From contig NZ_SMJW01000076.1 in the NCBI RefSeq assembly GCF_004348335.1, positions 1 to 32,840 of the forward strand: a DNA stretch of 32,840 nt, written 5' to 3'. The DNA comes from Actinomadura bangladeshensis (GTDB lineage: Bacteria > Actinomycetota > Actinomycetes > Streptosporangiales > Streptosporangiaceae). Under the pieces are notes generated by a model. That model did not search any database. It worked only from the letters and a program-made list of their open reading frames with translations, and was not told the DNA's origin. Both the position numbers and the translations under genes were made by a program. Below, one piece after another: positions 29,565-32,840 of the stretch (positions are counted from its first letter, which is position 1; every line of letters starts with the position of its first letter).

Positions 29565-29591
29565 ACCCGCCGCGCATCCGGCGCGGCGGGT
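29565..29591. terminator. Hairpin terminator after the PucR gene
   Basis: A perfect 11-bp stem (ACCCGCCGCGC with GCGCGGCGGGT) and 5-nt loop lie between the convergent PucR and small hypothetical genes. It may serve both strands. Confidence 0.75.
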
Positions 29592-29607
29592 TCATCGCGG
29601 TCGCGGG

Positions 29608-29832
29608 CTAGTCGCGGCGGGACGAGCGGAGCCGCTCGGCGGTGGCGACGCGTTCGGCGAGCCGTGTCTGGGCGTCGCAGAGCAGCCACAGCTCGCCCTC
29701 GTCCGCCGCGACGATCTGCTCGAGGCAGCCGTTGAGGAGCTGGTAGTCCGACAACTGGGTGACCCTCGTGGCGCGCAGGCCCTCGCCCGAGCGCTCGCTG
29801 TGCCAGCCGGGCATGCACATGATCACCGACAT
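29608..29832 (-). CDS. Small conserved-looking hypothetical protein
   Basis: Protein of 74 residues, soluble, with an acidic helix-rich centre (LSDYQLLNGCLEQIVAADEG) and a basic C-terminus. Two Cys near the N-terminus and middle. No family is recognised. ATG 29832 follows GGGAG. Divergent from the GntR regulator, with the palindromic operator 24 nt before its start, so it is probably a target of that regulator. Confidence 0.6.
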   Translation of the reverse strand: MSVIMCMPGWHSERSGEGLRATRVTQLSDYQLLNGCLEQIVAADEGELWLLCDAQTRLAERVATAERLRSSRRD

Positions 29833-29855
29833 CGTCCGGGGCTCCCTCGGTCGGT

Positions 29856-29875
29856 CTATGGTAGGTCTACCATAG
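29856..29875. promoter_or_regulatory. GntR-type operator CTATGGTAG-GT-CTACCATAG
   Basis: A perfect 9-bp inverted repeat with a 2-nt spacer; a further ACTACCA follows. It lies between the divergent small gene and the GntR gene and resembles GntR/HutC-type GGTCTACC sites. Confidence 0.7.
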
Positions 29876-29985
29876 GACTACCAAGCATCGCCCACAACGC
29901 GTTCGGCAGAACCCCAAGAGGACGCCGGACCGGGTGGGATCTGTACGGTGTGAGATCAGTGCAATGACCCGGAGCAGGATCTGGT

Positions 29986-30735
29986 ATGCCGCGACCCCCC
30001 ACGAAGGCACAGGTGATCTCCAACGCGCTCGCCGCCCGCATCGTCGAGGGCGAGCTGGATCCGGGCGCGTGGCTGCCGTCCGAGCGGCGGCTGGCGAGCG
30101 AGTACGGCGCCGACCGCTCCACCGTCCGGCGGGCCCTGCGGATGCTGGCCGAGGCCGACCTCGTCCAGCTGCGGCACGGCGCGGGCGCGCAGGTCCGGAC
30201 GGCGCCGAAGGTGCGGCGCGCGGCGGCCGACATCACCCGGCAGGTCGGCGAGTGGCGCGGCTTCCACGTGTCGGCGCAGAAGGGCGGGCGGCGCCCGTTC
30301 ACCCGGACCACCGTGACCGAGGTCGAGGCCGGTGAGCGGCTCGCGCCCCGCCTGGACGTCCCCGTCGGGACGCGGGTCCTGGAGCGGGCGCGCGTCCAGG
30401 GCGTGGAGGGGGAGCCGCCCGTCCAGACGGCGACGACCTGGATCGTCCCGGAGATCGTCGCCGAGATCCCGGTGCTGCGGGAGGTCGACACCGGCCCCGG
30501 CGGCCTCTACTCGCGGCTGGAGGAGACGGGCCGCCGGATCACGTTCGAGGAGTCGGTGACGTGCCGGCTCCCGCGCGCGGACGAGCAGGAGACGCTGCGG
30601 ATCGGCCCGGAGCAGCCCGTCCTCACCCTGTGGCGCCGCGCCTACGACCAGGAGGACCGCGTCGTCGAGGTCACCCACCGGGTGGTGGTCGGCGACCGGC
30701 ACGAACTCGTCTACCGCTACGGGTCGGGAGCGTGA
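29986..30735 (+). CDS. GntR-family regulator (HutC subfamily, UTRA domain)
   Basis: Regulator of 249 residues. The N-terminal winged helix (about 8-70; LPSERRLASEYGADRSTVRR) is followed by a UTRA ligand domain (about 95-240; GTRVLERARVQGVEGEP..., ending VGDRHELVYRY). ATG 29986 has GGAG at 29972. The Nudix gene starts 1 nt after its stop, forming an operon. The palindrome at 29856-29875 is its probable autoregulatory site. Confidence 0.9.
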   Translation: MPRPPTKAQVISNALAARIVEGELDPGAWLPSERRLASEYGADRSTVRRALRMLAEADLVQLRHGAGAQVRTAPKVRRAAADITRQVGEWRGFHVSAQKGGRRPFTRTTVTEVEAGERLAPRLDVPVGTRVLERARVQGVEGEPPVQTATTWIVPEIVAEIPVLREVDTGPGGLYSRLEETGRRITFEESVTCRLPRADEQETLRIGPEQPVLTLWRRAYDQEDRVVEVTHRVVVGDRHELVYRYGSGA

Positions 30736-30736
30736 C

Positions 30737-31285
30737 ATGACCGAGGAGCCCGCCGTCCGCCAGGTCGGCACGCGGATCGTCTACGAGAACCCGTGGATGG
30801 TCGTCCGCGAGGACGAGGTCGAGCGGCTGGACGGCTCGCGCGGCATCTACGGCGTCATCGACAAACCCGACTTCGTGCTGGTCATCCCGCTGGAGGGCGA
30901 CGGGTTCCACTTGGTCGAGGAGTACCGGTACCCGATCGGGAAGCGCACGTGGAGCTTCCCGCAGGGCTCGCTCCCCGGCCGCGAGGACGCCGACCCCGAG
31001 GAGCTGGCCCGCCTCGAACTCGCCCAGGAGACGGGCCTGCGCGCCGGGACGCTGACGCATCTCGGCCGCCTGAACTGCTCGCACGGGACGAGCGGGCAGG
31101 GCTTCAACATCTTCGTCGCGTCCGACCTGGAGGCCGGGGAGACCGACCGGGAGCCCGAGGAGCAGGACATGCGGCAGAAGTGGTTCTCCCGGGCCGAGTT
31201 CAAGGCGCTGATCCGGGCGGGCCGCATCACCGACGACTCGACCATCGCCGCCTACGCCCTGCTCATCATGGACGAGACGGGCTGA
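30737..31285 (+). CDS. Nudix hydrolase
   Basis: Hydrolase of 182 residues for a nucleoside-diphosphate-linked substrate, perhaps an ADP-ribose-like compound. The Nudix box region starts FPQGSLPGRE and continues ELARLELAQETGL: two residues longer than the classic spacing, with Leu in place of Arg and Gln in place of one Glu of REUxEE, while the last Glu is kept. Catalysis is plausible but altered. It follows the GntR gene directly and its end overlaps the convergent membrane-protein gene by 20 bp. Confidence 0.82.
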   Translation: MTEEPAVRQVGTRIVYENPWMVVREDEVERLDGSRGIYGVIDKPDFVLVIPLEGDGFHLVEEYRYPIGKRTWSFPQGSLPGREDADPEELARLELAQETGLRAGTLTHLGRLNCSHGTSGQGFNIFVASDLEAGETDREPEEQDMRQKWFSRAEFKALIRAGRITDDSTIAAYALLIMDETG

Positions 31286-32825
31286 AGCAGTCCGCCGACC
31301 GGTCGATGGGCCGCCGCTCGAGGATCTCCCGGGCCCGGGCTCGGGCGAGGTTGGCGCTCATCGCCGGCTCGTTCCCGGTCGTCTCGAGGGCGATCTGGCG
31401 GAGCGCGCACGTCCGCGCCGGTTCGGGGAGCCGGTCCAGGGCGGGCACGGCGTCGGCGGACAGGCCCCGCAGGTACGGGACGTCGATCTTGCCGGTGTCC
31501 TTGTAGCGGGCGACGTTGTGCTCGGCGATGAACCCGTCCGGGTTGAGCAGCGCCAGGAGGAGCATCGCGACCGCGCCGCTCGCCGCGACCACCCGCGGCA
31601 GCCACGCGACGCGCCCCTTGACCACCCCGGCCACGGCGACGAGGACCACGACGAAGCCGAGCCACAGCTCGAACGCGTGCACCCACAGCCGCAGCCTCGT
31701 CCAGCCGAACGTCTGCTCGTACAGGTAGAGGCGCCGCAGCGCGACCGCGACGACGACCAGCGTCAGCGCGCACAGCAGCCCCAGCAGGACGCGGACGGTC
31801 GCGCGATCGCCCCCGTTCCCCGACGGCGCGTACCGCTTGGCGATGGCGACGACCACCAGCACCAGCACGGTCACGACGACGAGCTGGAAGAACCCCTGCC
31901 GCGCGTACTCGGCATAGGTGAGCCCGGTCGAGCGCAGCAGTTCGTCCTTGTCGCCGGCGAGGAACACCCCGGCCTGGATCGCGCAGAACACCAGGAACAG
32001 CAGGTCGAGCGCCGCGATCGGCACCGCCCACGACCAGCGCCCGGCGGGCTTGCCGGGCTCCGGGGCCAGCATGCGGAGCGGCGGCGGCGATTGCGCGAGG
32101 TACGCCCCGGCGGACGCCAGCACCAGCGTCGCGGCGCCCGTGAACCCGTACACGACCACCGACACCGCCGACACCTCGGGGACGAGCCCGGCGGCGATGC
32201 TCCCGAACGCCGCGTCCGCCCCGACGAACAGCGCCCCGAACACCGCGAGCAGCCCGCCCGCGATGAGGGCGGTCCGGATGGCGGGCCACCAGTTGGTCTT
32301 CTCGGACGTCACCGCCCCATAGGCACCGCGTCCCGCCCACGGCAGCATGGCCCCGGCCGCCGGCACGACCGCGAGCCCACCGAACAGGACCTCCGGCCAG
32401 GACCGCCCCCCGGACGCCGCATACGACCCGACCGCGGCGGCCAGCAGCAGCGCCGGGACGACGACCCACTCGGCCTCCCGGAACGCCGCGATGCCCGACA
32501 GCCCCACGGCGAGCAGCCCGAACGCGACCGCGGTCCGATTGACCCGCCCCTTCCGCACGAGCCGCCCCGCCGACCATGCCGACGCCGCCGCCACATAAGC
32601 GACGGCCGCGGCCGCGATGACGACCCCGATCCCGAGCAACCCCTCCCGGAGCTGGGGTCCGACCGCAACGGCCCCGATGACCCCCGCGATCAGAGCACCG
32701 GCGACGAGCGCCGGCGACATGGGCCGAGCAGGCCGCCGCCAGGCTTTGAGCGCCTTCTCGAACTTCGTAGGCGTGTAGACGAACTGCGGCGGAGGAACAT
32801 ACCCCGCCCGAGCCCCGTACGGCAC
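31266..32825 (-). CDS. Polytopic membrane protein, DUF4173/DUF4153-like (5' end may lie outside window)
   Basis: At least 519 residues with about twelve hydrophobic helices after a short Pro-rich cytoplasmic start. The segments GLTYAEYARQGFFQLV and RLYLYEQTFGWTRLRLWVHA are typical of the DUF4173 group, whose function is unknown. A final cytoplasmic tail carries Arg-rich helices and a Cys near the end. GTG 32825 is the only start visible, without a ribosome-binding site, and the frame stays open to the window edge. Confidence 0.75.
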   Translation of the reverse strand: MPYGARAGYVPPPQFVYTPTKFEKALKAWRRPARPMSPALVAGALIAGVIGAVAVGPQLREGLLGIGVVIAAAAVAYVAAASAWSAGRLVRKGRVNRTAVAFGLLAVGLSGIAAFREAEWVVVPALLLAAAVGSYAASGGRSWPEVLFGGLAVVPAAGAMLPWAGRGAYGAVTSEKTNWWPAIRTALIAGGLLAVFGALFVGADAAFGSIAAGLVPEVSAVSVVVYGFTGAATLVLASAGAYLAQSPPPLRMLAPEPGKPAGRWSWAVPIAALDLLFLVFCAIQAGVFLAGDKDELLRSTGLTYAEYARQGFFQLVVVTVLVLVVVAIAKRYAPSGNGGDRATVRVLLGLLCALTLVVVAVALRRLYLYEQTFGWTRLRLWVHAFELWLGFVVVLVAVAGVVKGRVAWLPRVVAASGAVAMLLLALLNPDGFIAEHNVARYKDTGKIDVPYLRGLSADAVPALDRLPEPARTCALRQIALETTGNEPAMSANLARARAREILERRPIDRSADCFSPSRP

Positions 32826-32840
32826 GGGTGGGTCGGTGGG

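Overview
The window is very GC-rich with strong third-position GC, uses GTG and TTG starts, and carries actinobacterial families (Lrp-LysE, SigE-type ECF sigma, PucR, class F sortase, DUF4173-type membrane protein, DHA2 efflux pump). This fits a filamentous actinomycete, possibly of the Actinomadura/Thermomonosporaceae kind; that placement is inference. No rRNA, tRNA or CRISPR array was seen.

Left block (1-9.8 kb): a divergent polyketide locus. A DHA2 drug-efflux MFS gene (minus, running off the left edge) faces a 2158-residue type I polyketide synthase, followed 38 nt later by crotonyl-CoA carboxylase/reductase (CCR) and a hairpin terminator. The synthase resembles mycobacterial Pks13 at both ends (GLxSRDAV-type N-terminal carrier domain, Pks13-like thioesterase), but has a dehydratase-like domain lacking its catalytic His, a ketoreductase, and an extra carrier-like domain whose phosphopantetheine Ser is Glu. 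The acyltransferase has GAGH where malonyl or methylmalonyl enzymes have HAFH or YASH, which suits an alkylmalonyl unit made by the adjacent CCR. The predicted chemistry is an alpha-alkyl-beta-hydroxy acyl product released by the thioesterase.

Second block (9.8-13.1 kb): a gene graveyard. It holds a Tat-exported beta-lactamase-fold protein without its SxxK motif, a gene-tail fragment just beyond its stop, a secreted DUF5602-like protein bracketed by 50-bp direct repeats, a truncated membrane-protein tail, and fossils of a two-component kinase and NarL-type regulator.

Third block (13.2-19.4 kb): mostly ordinary genes. They are a lipoprotein class F sortase and its likely surface-protein partner, Lrp/LysE, a TetR regulator divergent from a beta-hydroxyacid-dehydrogenase-type oxidoreductase and an alpha/beta hydrolase, and a small secreted His-rich protein.

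Fourth block (19.4-24.6 kb): a plastic island bounded by two direct copies of a winged-helix regulator segment, the second one broken. Inside are triple AAGTACTT sites, an IS30 transposase remnant, a two-gene AbiE-like toxin-antitoxin-type module (winged-helix regulator plus nucleotidyltransferase, the latter apparently frameshifted) with the same large palindrome at both ends, a HIT-protein remnant and a DUF1963/YwqG-like gene.

Right block (24.6-32.8 kb): a secreted alpha/beta hydrolase, a convergent ECF sigma/membrane-propeller operon, a PucR regulator, a small gene divergent from a GntR-Nudix operon across a palindromic operator, and a polytopic membrane protein reaching the right edge.
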